DNA of 7,762 nt from an uncultured Eggerthellaceae bacterium (GTDB lineage Bacteria > Actinomycetota > Coriobacteriia > Coriobacteriales > Eggerthellaceae). The position numbers were made by a program, and so were the translations under genes. The notes under the pieces are model-generated. The model did no database searches. It saw only the letters and a list, made by a program, of their open reading frames with translations, and was not told the origin of the DNA. Positions 1-6,574 of the stretch are shown in pieces. The stretch is taken from NCBI GenBank assembly GCA_949450265.1, contig CASTMW010000072.1, positions 1-7,762 on the forward strand, given 5' to 3'. How positions within the stretch are numbered: position 1 is the stretch's first letter; each line of letters starts with the position of its first letter.

Positions 1-63
1 AGACATACAGACATACAGACATACAGACATACAGACATACAGACATACAGACATACAGACATA
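1..63. repeat. 8-bp tandem repeat (AGACATAC), cut by the window edge
   Basis: Seven perfect copies of AGACATAC (1-56) are followed by a last copy that loses only its final base (57-63). The array starts at base 1, so its true length is unknown. Because 8 is not a multiple of 3, each strand cycles through all reading frames, and none of them contains a stop codon. A 7-bp direct repeat, CTGTTCT, follows at 65-71 and 78-84. The array lies about 70 bp beyond the stop of the ABC ATPase gene, so in this window it is non-coding. A gene to the left could still reach into it. Confidence 0.95.
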
Positions 64-135
64 TCTGTTCTGCCTGCCTGTTCTAAAGCGACGGTCTCTT
101 ACCTTGAGACAAGGGCGCGGTTGCTGCTCTGAATA

Positions 136-900
136 TCAGTCCTGCTGATAGTTTGCTAGGAACAGGCGCGTGCGCTCATGCTGGGGCGCGTTGATAACAT
201 CGACAGCCCGGCCGCGCTCTACGACCATGCCGCCGTCCATGAAGATCAGTTTATCGGCCACATCGCGCGCGAATGACATCTCGTGCGTCACGATGACCAT
301 GGTCATATGCTCTAGTGCCAGCTCGCGGATCACGCGCAGCACCTCGCGCGTCAGCTCGGGGTCCAGCGCGCTTGTGGGCTCGTCGAAATAGAGTACGTCC
401 GGATTCATCGCCAGCGCCCGAGCGATGGCAACGCGTTGTTGCTGACCGCCCGAAAGCTCGCAGGGCACCATATTCTCCTTGCCTGCCAGACCCATCTTCT
501 CTAGCAAGCCGCGCCCGCGGGTTTCGGCGGCCTCGCGCGGCATCTTTTGCACGCAGATCAGCGGATCGATCACGTTCTTCAGCACCGTATAGTGCGGAAA
601 GAGGTTGAAGTTCTGGAATACCAACCCATAGCGCGTCTTCGCCTCGGCCAGCACTTTCTTGGAAGCGTACGTGGCTGTCTGCCCCGGTTCGTTTTCGGCC
701 ACCACCAGATCCCCGTAGGCAAGACGCCCGGCATCCAGGGTCTCCAACATAGTCAGACACCGCAAAAGTGTGCTCTTGCCGCCACCCGATGGCCCGATGA
801 TGGCGAGCACATCGCCCTTGTCCACCTCAAGCGAGATGCCCTTCAGCACCTCGGTCTTGCCGAAGCTCTTCTTTGCGTCTTGCAAACTAACGACTGCCAT
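136..900 (-). CDS. Polar amino acid ABC transporter, ATP-binding protein (GlnQ/HisP type)
   Basis: This 254-residue cytoplasmic ATPase should hydrolyse ATP to drive import through the permease encoded upstream. All nucleotide-binding motifs are present: Walker A GPSGGGKST (residues 36-44), the Q-loop in VFQNFNLFPH (Gln96), the signature LSGGQQQR (from residue 149), Walker B VLYFDEP with Asp173 and Glu174, the D-loop SALD, and the switch histidine in VTHE (His206). Length and motif wording fit the polar amino acid uptake family, with a somewhat long segment (about residues 66-88) before the Q-loop. The ATG at 900 is preceded by AAGGAG (912-917, 11 nt away) and GAGG (908-911, 7 nt away); this spacing is looser than for the other genes. 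It is the third importer gene in transcription order but sits 548 bp after the permease stop, so it may have its own promoter. The family is certain; the substrate cannot be read from the sequence. Confidence 0.96.
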   Translation of the reverse strand: MAVVSLQDAKKSFGKTEVLKGISLEVDKGDVLAIIGPSGGGKSTLLRCLTMLETLDAGRLAYGDLVVAENEPGQTATYASKKVLAEAKTRYGLVFQNFNLFPHYTVLKNVIDPLICVQKMPREAAETRGRGLLEKMGLAGKENMVPCELSGGQQQRVAIARALAMNPDVLYFDEPTSALDPELTREVLRVIRELALEHMTMVIVTHEMSFARDVADKLIFMDGGMVVERGRAVDVINAPQHERTRLFLANYQQD

Positions 901-976
901 GATCGAACCTCGCTCCTTCGATGTTTGCGTGCTGCGTGCCAGTTCTGTGGCGATCGCCTGGCCTTATCGGGTCATA

Positions 977-1106
977 TGTTGCGTACTGTATCGCGCGCAA
1001 TGTAGCGCAATGTACCGCGCATCGTACCGCGAGCTGTCCAGTGCCCCGTACCGCGTACTGTAACGCATGCTGTACCATGCACTGTACTGCGTTCTGTCCA
1101 GTGCGT
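977..1106. repeat. Degenerate 12-bp tandem repeat (about TGTACCGCGTAC)
   Basis: Eight consecutive units start exactly 12 bp apart at 1011, 1023, 1035, 1047, 1059, 1071, 1083 and 1095. Examples are TGTACCGCGCAT, CGTACCGCGAGC, CGTACCGCGTAC and TGTACTGCGTTC. Three looser units (10, 14 and 10 bp) begin at 977, 987 and 1001. A higher-order 60-bp period is visible: the 11-mer CTGTCCAGTGC occurs at 1034-1044 and again at 1094-1104. The consensus is close to a GTAC-GCG-GTAC dyad, so the array might be a cluster of protein-binding sites, or a decaying minisatellite. It lies roughly 75-205 bp before the ATPase start codon. Function unknown. Confidence 0.8.
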
Positions 1107-1146
1107 AGTTCATGCGCTGGATCGCCTATCTCGAGAGGACTTGCAT

Positions 1147-1165
1147 CAGTTTTTTCAAAAAACTG
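1147..1165. repeat. 19-nt perfect palindrome CAGTTTTTTCAAAAAACTG
   Basis: Two 9-nt arms are separated by a single C, so at most about 7-8 base pairs can form as a hairpin in RNA. The stem is A/T-rich and has no GC-rich base, so it is not a typical intrinsic terminator on either strand. It lies 8 bp outside the left arm of the inverted-repeat element (1174-1312) and may mark the end of the same inserted sequence, or be a protein-binding site. Confidence 0.75.
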
Positions 1166-1173
1166 TGTCTCTT

Positions 1174-1312
1174 GGAAGAAAAATGCGCCCAGACAACTTT
1201 TTTTAGGCCATTTTGTCCTTTGTGAGGGAAAAGAGCGCAAGAATCCCCCGTGTTCTCCACATTTCCCAGCGTTCTTTGCTGGAGAATAGTTGTCTCGGCG
1301 AGTTTTTCTTCC
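1174..1312. repeat. Inverted-repeat element, MITE-like, 25-bp imperfect terminal repeats
   Basis: The left arm (1174-1198) and the right arm (1288-1312) are reverse complements at 22 of 25 positions, including an exact 8-bp core, AGACAACT/AGTTGTCT (1191-1198 and 1288-1295). A second partner for the left arm lies just outside: 1319-1330, GCGCATTTTTCT, is the exact complement of 1177-1188. The 89-bp interior has runs of A and T unlike the GC-rich genes around it. No target-site duplication is obvious, and the interior encodes no recognisable protein. It could be a non-autonomous dispersed repeat, or a large hairpin in the operon mRNA. The arms are seen directly; mobility is inference. Confidence 0.55.
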
Positions 1313-1336
1313 ACGGATGCGCATTTTTCTAATCAT

Positions 1337-1447
1337 TTACCTGCGATGGCGAATAGAGATGGACCAGCTGGAGGCTGGATAGGAACCGATCGCGATGGTC
1401 TTGGCGTTCATATCGATCATGTCAAGCAAGTTGGCTGCGGCGGTCAT
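1337..1447 (-). pseudogene. Short ORF coupled to the permease stop; possible remnant of a lost operon gene
   Basis: An ATG at 1447 begins one base after the permease TGA and opens a 36-codon frame ending in TAA (1337-1339). The peptide begins MTAAANLLDMIDMNAKTIAI. Its first 25 or so codons mostly end in G or C, like the neighbouring genes, and a stop-base-start junction is typical of translational coupling. The frame ends about 25 bp before the right arm of the inverted-repeat element (1312), which fits truncation of a downstream gene by an insertion. I do not recognise the sequence; it does not resemble the N-terminus of an ABC ATPase. It may also be a chance ORF. Confidence 0.3.
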
Positions 1448-1448
1448 G

Positions 1449-2102
1449 TCAGTTGTGATAGTAGTCAAGGCGCTTCTCCACGCGATTCAGGATGAACTCG
1501 ATTAGCAGGCAGAACACCCAGTAGATCAGCGCGGCCAGTGCGTAGGGCACCATGGACACCTCGCGTGCGGCGAGCGCTTTGGCCTGGCTGAACATCTCGG
1601 CGATGCCCAGCACGAACGCCAGTGACGTGTCCTTCACCAGCGTAATGATCTCGTTGCCCATGGCGGGCAGAATGCGCTTGATCACTTGCGGCAGCACGAT
1701 CTTCATGAACGTTTGCGTCCGCGAGTACCCAAGCACGCTGGCGGCCTCGTATTGGCCGCGAGGAATGGATTGGATGCCGCTGCGGTAGATCTCGCCGAAG
1801 TAGGCGGCGTAGTTCAGGATGAAGCCGATGTCGCAGGCCCAGAATTTCCAATCTGGGCCCATCTGCAGCCCAAACAGGTAGTATGGACCGAACATGATGG
1901 CCATCAGCTGCAGCATGAGCGGCGTGCCGCGCAGAATGGAGATGTAGAATTGCGCGACGACCGCCACTGGTTTGAAGCGGCTCATGCGGCAGAGCGCCAC
2001 CACTACGCCGAGTGGCAGCGCCCCTATCAGTGTGATGACGAATATCTGCGCGGTGAGCGCAAGGCCGTCTAAAAGAAGACCCATCATCACGCTGAACTCC
2101 AC
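1449..2102 (-). CDS. Polar amino acid ABC transporter, permease (HisM/GlnP type)
   Basis: This 217-residue inner-membrane protein should form the translocation channel and contact the ATPase. About five hydrophobic spans are visible, with the first near residues 10-36 and the last near 183-206. The family motif RGTPLMLQL starts at residue 58. The cytoplasmic EAA loop that docks on the ATPase is intact: Glu119-Ala-Ala, Gly125, then Ile135, Leu137 and Pro138. NEIITLVKDTSL, starting at Asn150, is another family hallmark. Translation probably starts at GTG (2100-2102), because AAGGAG lies 5 nt upstream; the ATG overlapping it (2102-2104) is in a different frame that stops after five codons. Only one permease gene is present, so the channel is probably a homodimer. 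It lies 78 bp after the binding-protein gene, in the same operon. Confidence 0.95.
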   Translation of the reverse strand: MEFSVMMGLLLDGLALTAQIFVITLIGALPLGVVVALCRMSRFKPVAVVAQFYISILRGTPLMLQLMAIMFGPYYLFGLQMGPDWKFWACDIGFILNYAAYFGEIYRSGIQSIPRGQYEAASVLGYSRTQTFMKIVLPQVIKRILPAMGNEIITLVKDTSLAFVLGIAEMFSQAKALAAREVSMVPYALAALIYWVFCLLIEFILNRVEKRLDYYHN

Positions 2103-2142
2103 ATGAACTCCTTCTATCTAAGAATGGTTGAATCGTTGGTCG

Positions 2143-2159
2143 GTCGAGGCAGCCTCGTC
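2143..2159 (-). promoter_or_regulatory. Intercistronic hairpin between binding-protein and permease genes
   Basis: The core CGAGGCAGCCTCG (2145-2157) is a perfect inverted repeat around one central base; one mismatch outward, another G-C pair can form (2143/2159). No T-run follows in the direction of transcription, so it is unlikely to be an efficient terminator. Hairpins between a binding-protein gene and its permease gene commonly protect the upstream mRNA from 3' decay, so that binding protein is made in excess. That role here is inference from position. Confidence 0.5.
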
Positions 2160-2180
2160 GTGCCAACGAAATCGGCTTTC

Positions 2181-3044
2181 TTACTTCAGCACCCAGTTGG
2201 CCTCGTAGTCAACGCCGCTGTCGGCGTACTTGTCGCAGATCTCGCGAGCCTGCCCGCTGGCCACCAGCGCTGCGAGCGCCTCGTTCACCTTCTCGGCGAT
2301 GGCTGCGCCCTCATCGGTCTTGGCGAAGCCCACCGCGTAGTGCTCGCTGGAAAGCGCCTCATCCAGCTGCTTGTACACATCAGCGTTCGCGGCCATCTGA
2401 TAGGCGGCGATGCTCAGGTCGCATGCCACGGCATCAACGGTACCCGCCTGCAGCTGCATGAATGCATTGTTGTAGTCGCTGATGGTGTCTAGCTGTTTGA
2501 AGGTGGCGCACAGGTCAGCCTGCGCAGCGTCGTCACCCGCCAGCACATCGTAGGCGGCTGAGTCAATCTGGGTGATGACCACCTTGTCGGCCAGGTCGGC
2601 CAGGCTGTTGATGTCGCTATCGGCGCGCACGACCACCACCTGCTCGTTCAGCATGTACGGATCGCTGAAGGTGTAGTCGCCCTCGCGGCCCTCCATGGTG
2701 AAGCCGTTCCAGATGCAGTTGATGGTGCCCTCGTTGAGCAACGCGTCCTTGGCATCCCAGTCGATGGGGTAGGGGGTCATGGTCCAGCCGTTCATATCGG
2801 CTACAGCCTGCGCCAGGTCAAGGTCAAGGCCGGTGTACTGGCCGTCCTCGCCGATGTAGCCGTACGGCGGGTAGCTGTTGTCGAAGCCCACGACCAGCTC
2901 CAGGCCGTCCGTGCTGACCTCGGTCGCATCGTCAGCTGCGCTGCTGGAGCTTGCGCTGGTTTCGCCGCCTGCGCAGCCAGCCAGGGCGAAGGCGCTCAGG
3001 GCCAGGGTGGCCGCCGCAGCCATCGCGATGATCCTCTTCTTCAT
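2181..3044 (-). CDS. Amino acid ABC transporter, substrate-binding lipoprotein (family 3)
   Basis: This 287-residue extracytoplasmic lipoprotein should capture the amino acid and deliver it to the permease. It begins MKKRIIAMAA with a hydrophobic stretch and a lipobox LAGC ending at Cys24, followed by a Ser/Ala-rich linker. The mature domain shows family-3 landmarks: LVVGFDNSYPPYGYI near residue 50, YTGLDLDLA from residue 70, and GREGDYTFSDPY, whose Arg120 aligns with the arginine that holds the ligand carboxylate in HisJ and GlnH. The usual late acidic position appears in GTVDAVACDL. The ATG at 3044 was chosen because AAAGGG lies 8 nt upstream and because a signal peptide must start there; an in-frame start at 3092 would add 16 residues with charged residues and no purpose. 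It is the first gene of the operon. Ligand identity is unknown. Confidence 0.96.
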   Translation of the reverse strand: MKKRIIAMAAAATLALSAFALAGCAGGETSASSSSAADDATEVSTDGLELVVGFDNSYPPYGYIGEDGQYTGLDLDLAQAVADMNGWTMTPYPIDWDAKDALLNEGTINCIWNGFTMEGREGDYTFSDPYMLNEQVVVVRADSDINSLADLADKVVITQIDSAAYDVLAGDDAAQADLCATFKQLDTISDYNNAFMQLQAGTVDAVACDLSIAAYQMAANADVYKQLDEALSSEHYAVGFAKTDEGAAIAEKVNEALAALVASGQAREICDKYADSGVDYEANWVLK

Positions 3045-3114
3045 AGGTGGTTCCCTTTCATGGGTCGTCGTGCGGCGCATCCACGCCATCACTCTACTGT
3101 AATAAAGCGCTCAA

Positions 3115-3123
3115 AGTATACCA
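3115..3123 (-). promoter_or_regulatory. Probable promoter of the importer operon (extended -10)
   Basis: On the minus strand the sequence reads TGGTATACT, an extended -10 element (TGn followed by TATACT at 3115-3120). No good -35 hexamer lies 16-18 bp upstream, which is common for extended -10 promoters. Transcription would begin near 3108, giving a leader of about 60 nt before the binding-protein start at 3044. Confidence 0.5.
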
Positions 3124-3166
3124 TGCTGTCGCGCTGCGCCCGCATTGGATGCTGCGTCATGTCCTC

Positions 3167-3186
3167 GGTGTACACCAGATGGTGTA
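3167..3186. promoter_or_regulatory. Candidate operator: GGTGTA half-sites in the divergent region
   Basis: GGTGTACACC (3167-3176) is a perfect 10-bp palindrome. A further GGTGTA at 3181-3186 makes a second dyad, TACACC-AGAT-GGTGTA (3171-3186), and a direct repeat with the first half-site 14 bp apart. The cluster sits between the importer promoter and the HtrA gene, about 90-110 bp before the HtrA start. It does not match the CIRCE, HAIR or CtsR heat-shock operators. I found no convincing -10 box for the HtrA gene, so its promoter remains unassigned. Confidence 0.4.
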
Positions 3187-3277
3187 TTTAGGTGACGAAT
3201 GGGCGAACGTACCTTAACGAGAGGGTGAAACAGTGGCGCGTCGTGGTAGATTGCGGGCATCGACAAGGAGGTTTGAC

Positions 3278-4852
<1,575 letters not shown>

Positions 4853-4895
4853 CTGATAGAATCGGGGAAGTTGTTGATGGCGGAAGAAGGCGGCT

Positions 4896-5492
4896 ATGCC
4901 CACGTTCACCCAAGACTTCCCCGAATTCCGCAACATGGATTCGGGCAATGAATCCGTGAACCGCATCCGGCGCAACTATGCCACGAAGGATGCGGAACGT
5001 GCCCGAGCGGCACGGCGGCGCATGCAAGAGGGCGTCCATCCCAGCGTTGAGCCTCAAAACGATGGCCAGGCGCGTGAATGGGCGGCACGACGGCAAGCGC
5101 GCGATGCGCGTCGACAGGGGCGCAGCAGCGATCGTCAGCTGATCGACGCACGTGGCAGCATCGACTCGCGGGCGTTCAATGAGCGGCGCGAGATCGTCGG
5201 ATACACCATCGACGCGCGCGATCGGCATGACCCGATGCTGGATGCGCCCGAGACGGGGTCACGCTGGCGTAGCCAGGACGGGCTGAGCGTCAGTCATCAA
5301 CGCATCTCCGGACCGCAACGCGCAGGCGGTCGGCGCCCAACGCAGATCGGCTTGCAGGGTGGCGCGATGGGCAGCAAGCGCGACTTCGCGGCCGCGCGGG
5401 GAGCCTCTTCGGGCATTCCGTTGTTCGTGAAGGTGGCGGTGCCCGTCATCATCGTGTTAGGCATCATCCTCTTCTTCCTGTTGAACCCGTAA
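4896..5492 (+). CDS. Hypothetical basic protein with C-terminal membrane anchor
   Basis: This is a 198-residue protein of unknown function. Residues 1-172 are hydrophilic and rich in Arg, Ala, Gln and Asp, and probably largely disordered, with an Arg-rich segment at about 24-80 that may be helical. Short related motifs recur: IDAR (83-86), IDSR (89-92) and IDAR (105-108). A single hydrophobic segment at about 173-196 ends two residues before the C-terminus, and there is no signal peptide, so the protein looks tail-anchored with its bulk in the cytoplasm. The ATG at 4896 follows GAAGAAGG (4883-4890) by 5 nt. An ATG at 4877 is in another frame. It lies 43 bp after the HtrA gene and is followed at once by a terminator, so the two likely form one transcript. 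No homologous family is recognised. Confidence 0.85.
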   Translation: MPTFTQDFPEFRNMDSGNESVNRIRRNYATKDAERARAARRRMQEGVHPSVEPQNDGQAREWAARRQARDARRQGRSSDRQLIDARGSIDSRAFNERREIVGYTIDARDRHDPMLDAPETGSRWRSQDGLSVSHQRISGPQRAGGRRPTQIGLQGGAMGSKRDFAAARGASSGIPLFVKVAVPVIIVLGIILFFLLNP

Positions 5493-5497
5493 ACGAC

Positions 5498-5527
5498 AAG
5501 AACCCGATGCTGCGGCATCGGGTTCTT
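5498..5527. terminator. Strong stem-loop terminator, possibly bidirectional
   Basis: A perfect 13-bp stem (AAGAACCCGATGC, 5498-5510, with its complement at 5515-5527) closes a TGCG loop. It begins 5 nt after the stop of the tail-anchored protein gene. The stem itself ends in TTCTT on the plus strand and a short T-rich stretch continues. On the minus strand it is followed by CTTGTCGTTTA, so it may also stop transcripts of the convergent tatD gene. Confidence 0.85.
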
Positions 5528-5669
5528 CCATTGGTGGCTCCATTGGATCAGCGGCGTTGGACTTTCCTAAGTGGCTCCATTGCTGCGGTTGCGCCGGACT
5601 TCCCAGGGTGACACGGCGGTGACGGTCGAGCCGGACTTCCCAGGGTGGCACGGCATGGGCGCGTATACC
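5522..5669. repeat. Degenerate 37-bp tandem repeat, four units
   Basis: Units start at 5522, 5559, 5596 and 5633, exactly 37 bp apart. The first two share GTGGCTCCATTG at offset 12. The last two share GGACTTCCCAGGGTGNCACGGC, and units two to four begin GGACTT. So the array grades from one variant to another. Units three and four, with the two bases before them, show a dyad GCCG-N5-CCC-A-GGG-N5-CGGC. The first unit overlaps the right arm of the terminator. There are no unique spacers, so this is not a CRISPR array. It fills most of the space between two convergent genes and encodes no recognisable protein. Confidence 0.8.
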
Positions 5670-5690
5670 GATATGTGCGGCACACGTTGT

Positions 5691-6452
5691 TCAGCGGGCT
5701 AGGATCGCCTCGCTGTTGGCGGTCAAGAGTTCGTTGAGCGCTTCTACGCTGCATCCGCGCAGTTTAGCCAGGTCTACCATGGCATTATGCAGCTCTTCGG
5801 TCCACATATCCAAGGTGTAGGGCATGCCCTCGTGGGGCGGGTTGTCTGTTTCCACTAGGAGGCGCTCGTCGGGCACGGCCTTGGCGAACATGCGCCCGGC
5901 ATCGGTGGCCAGCATGCGCATGCCAATGGAGAACCAGCAGTCGTTGGCCAAGGCGCGTCCGAAGTCGTCTGGCGTTCCTTGGAACCAGTGGAAGACGCAG
6001 GTGTGCGCTGTGGTGGTGCCGCAGCGCTCCAGCATGTCGAGCACCGCATCGGCCGCGCGCACCGCATGTAGGAACACCACCTTGCCTCGCTCGCCTTCGC
6101 CTAGGCACGACAGCAAGCGATAGAGCACCTCTTCCTGGCGCTGTCGCGTGGCACCGCGCTTGCTGTGGAAGTCCAGCCCCACTTCGCCGATGTAGGGCGT
6201 TTCGGGAGCCAGTGCCTCGAAGCGCGCCAGGTCCACTTCGCTGACGCGATCCTGTGCAACCCACCACGGGTGCATTCCCAGCGCCACGTGGATATCGGGG
6301 TAGGGAGAGAACTCTTCGCGGGCCGCAACGAAGCTGCTGGGCACCACGGTAGAGCACAGCGCCACCAGCCCGGCGTCTTGCGCAGCGGCGGCCACGTCGG
6401 TGGCATCGTCGGCGAAATCAAGGTGACAGTGCATGTCATAGAGTCGGGTCAT
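5691..6452 (-). CDS. TatD-family metal-dependent hydrolase (probable DNase)
   Basis: This 253-residue cytoplasmic protein belongs to the TatD branch of the amidohydrolase (TIM-barrel) superfamily, whose members are metal-dependent nucleases implicated in DNA repair or turnover. Metal ligands are in place: His8 and His10 (DMHCHLDF), Glu90 (IGEVGLD), His129 (FLHAVRA), His155 (FHWFQG) and Asp203 (ETDNPP). GMHPWW around residue 60 is also typical. Length matches the usual 250-270. The wording around His129 and the HWFQG in place of the common HxFSG make it a divergent member, so the substrate is uncertain. The ATG at 6452 was chosen because GGAGG lies about 6 nt upstream; a GTG two codons earlier (6458) is possible but overlaps that site. 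A short ORF precedes and overlaps the start. The gene is divergent from uppP and convergent with the tail-anchored protein gene. Confidence 0.92.
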   Translation of the reverse strand: MTRLYDMHCHLDFADDATDVAAAAQDAGLVALCSTVVPSSFVAAREEFSPYPDIHVALGMHPWWVAQDRVSEVDLARFEALAPETPYIGEVGLDFHSKRGATRQRQEEVLYRLLSCLGEGERGKVVFLHAVRAADAVLDMLERCGTTTAHTCVFHWFQGTPDDFGRALANDCWFSIGMRMLATDAGRMFAKAVPDERLLVETDNPPHEGMPYTLDMWTEELHNAMVDLAKLRGCSVEALNELLTANSEAILAR

Positions 6453-6468
6453 GAACACCTCCGATCAT
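6436..6468 (-). CDS. Possible 10-codon upstream ORF overlapping the tatD start
   Basis: On the minus strand AAAGGAGG (6473-6480) lies 4 nt before an ATG at 6468 that opens MIGGVHDPTL and stops at TGA (6436-6438), inside the tatD coding region and in a different frame. The GGA GGT codons of this ORF are also the ribosome binding site used for tatD. Ribosomes on the mini-ORF would cover or hand over to the tatD start, so translation of the two could be linked. The arrangement is seen directly; its use is inference. Confidence 0.4.
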   Translation of the reverse strand: MIGGVHDPTL

Positions 6469-6510
6469 CGCTCCTCCTTTTCATGATGTGGCGAATCCAA
6501 ACGATACGGT

Positions 6511-6540
6511 AGCAGCCTTGCCCGGCATTCGTGGGCTGCT
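6511..6540. repeat. 7-bp inverted repeat between the divergent tatD and uppP genes
   Basis: AGCAGCC (6511-6517) and GGCTGCT (6534-6540) are exact reverse complements separated by 16 bp. The pair sits between the tatD start and the uppP -10 box, so it could be an operator for either gene or a hairpin in the tatD leader. No known regulator site is recognised. Confidence 0.4.
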
Positions 6541-6562
6541 CGGTCCAGCCGTTTGCGATATG

Positions 6563-6568
6563 TATAAT
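6563..6568 (+). promoter_or_regulatory. Consensus -10 box of uppP; implies a leaderless transcript
   Basis: TATAAT is a perfect -10 hexamer, with TG directly before it. Only six bases separate it from the uppP ATG at 6575, so the usual start point, about 7 nt downstream, falls on the A of the start codon. There is no Shine-Dalgarno sequence before this ATG. The -35 region (around 6540-6545, TCGGTC) is weak. The reverse complement, ATTATA followed by CATAT, could also serve minus-strand transcription towards tatD. Confidence 0.7.
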
Positions 6569-6574
6569 GCTCGC

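Larger units (their letters stand above)
901..1448. other. Long non-coding gap inside the importer operon
   Basis: These 548 bp separate permease and ATPase genes, which in this family usually lie close together or overlap. From right to left (the direction of transcription) the gap holds a short ORF starting 1 nt after the permease stop (1337-1447), an AT-richer segment with 25-bp inverted repeats (1174-1312), a 19-nt palindrome (1147-1165), and a degenerate 12-bp tandem repeat (977-1106). Long ORFs cross the gap on both strands, but they are built from the repeats, lack good ribosome binding sites, and resemble no protein I know. I found no clear terminator or promoter for the ATPase gene. 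The simplest reading is an operon interrupted by repetitive DNA. Confidence 0.7.

Noticed and set aside
94..110. Terminator of the importer operon (GTCTC...GAGAC hairpin)
   Set aside because: The stem is only 5 bp and no T-run follows on the minus strand. A 6-bp inverted repeat at 134-150, spanning the ATPase stop codon, also lacks a T-run, so no terminator is assigned.
1126..1314. 62-codon minus-strand ORF inside the inverted-repeat element
   Set aside because: It would start at a GTG without a ribosome binding site, its ends lie in the repeat arms, and it resembles no known family.
887..1336. 149-codon minus-strand ORF across the intergenic gap, overlapping the ATPase start
   Set aside because: Its sequence comes largely from the 12-bp repeat and the inverted-repeat element, it has no ribosome binding site I can see, and it overlaps a certain gene. 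The plus-strand ORF at 921-1289 fails for the same reasons.
1465..2166. 233-codon minus-strand ORF in another frame of the permease gene
   Set aside because: The permease frame encodes clear family motifs and membrane segments; this frame gives an Arg/His-rich product typical of a GC-rich shadow frame.
3045..3092. 16-residue N-terminal extension of the binding protein
   Set aside because: It would place charged residues before a standard lipoprotein signal peptide and would contain the ribosome binding site of the ATG at 3044.
3145..3190. Sigma-A promoter for the HtrA gene (TTGGAT and TATTTA)
   Set aside because: The two hexamers are 34 bp apart, far outside the allowed spacing, and neither has a suitable partner.
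3233..3277. GTG start 15 codons upstream for the HtrA protease
   Set aside because: No ribosome binding site precedes it, whereas AAGGAGG is ideally placed for the ATG at 3278.
5522..5669. CRISPR array
   Set aside because: Units follow each other directly at 37 bp with gradual divergence and no unique spacers, and no cas gene is present.
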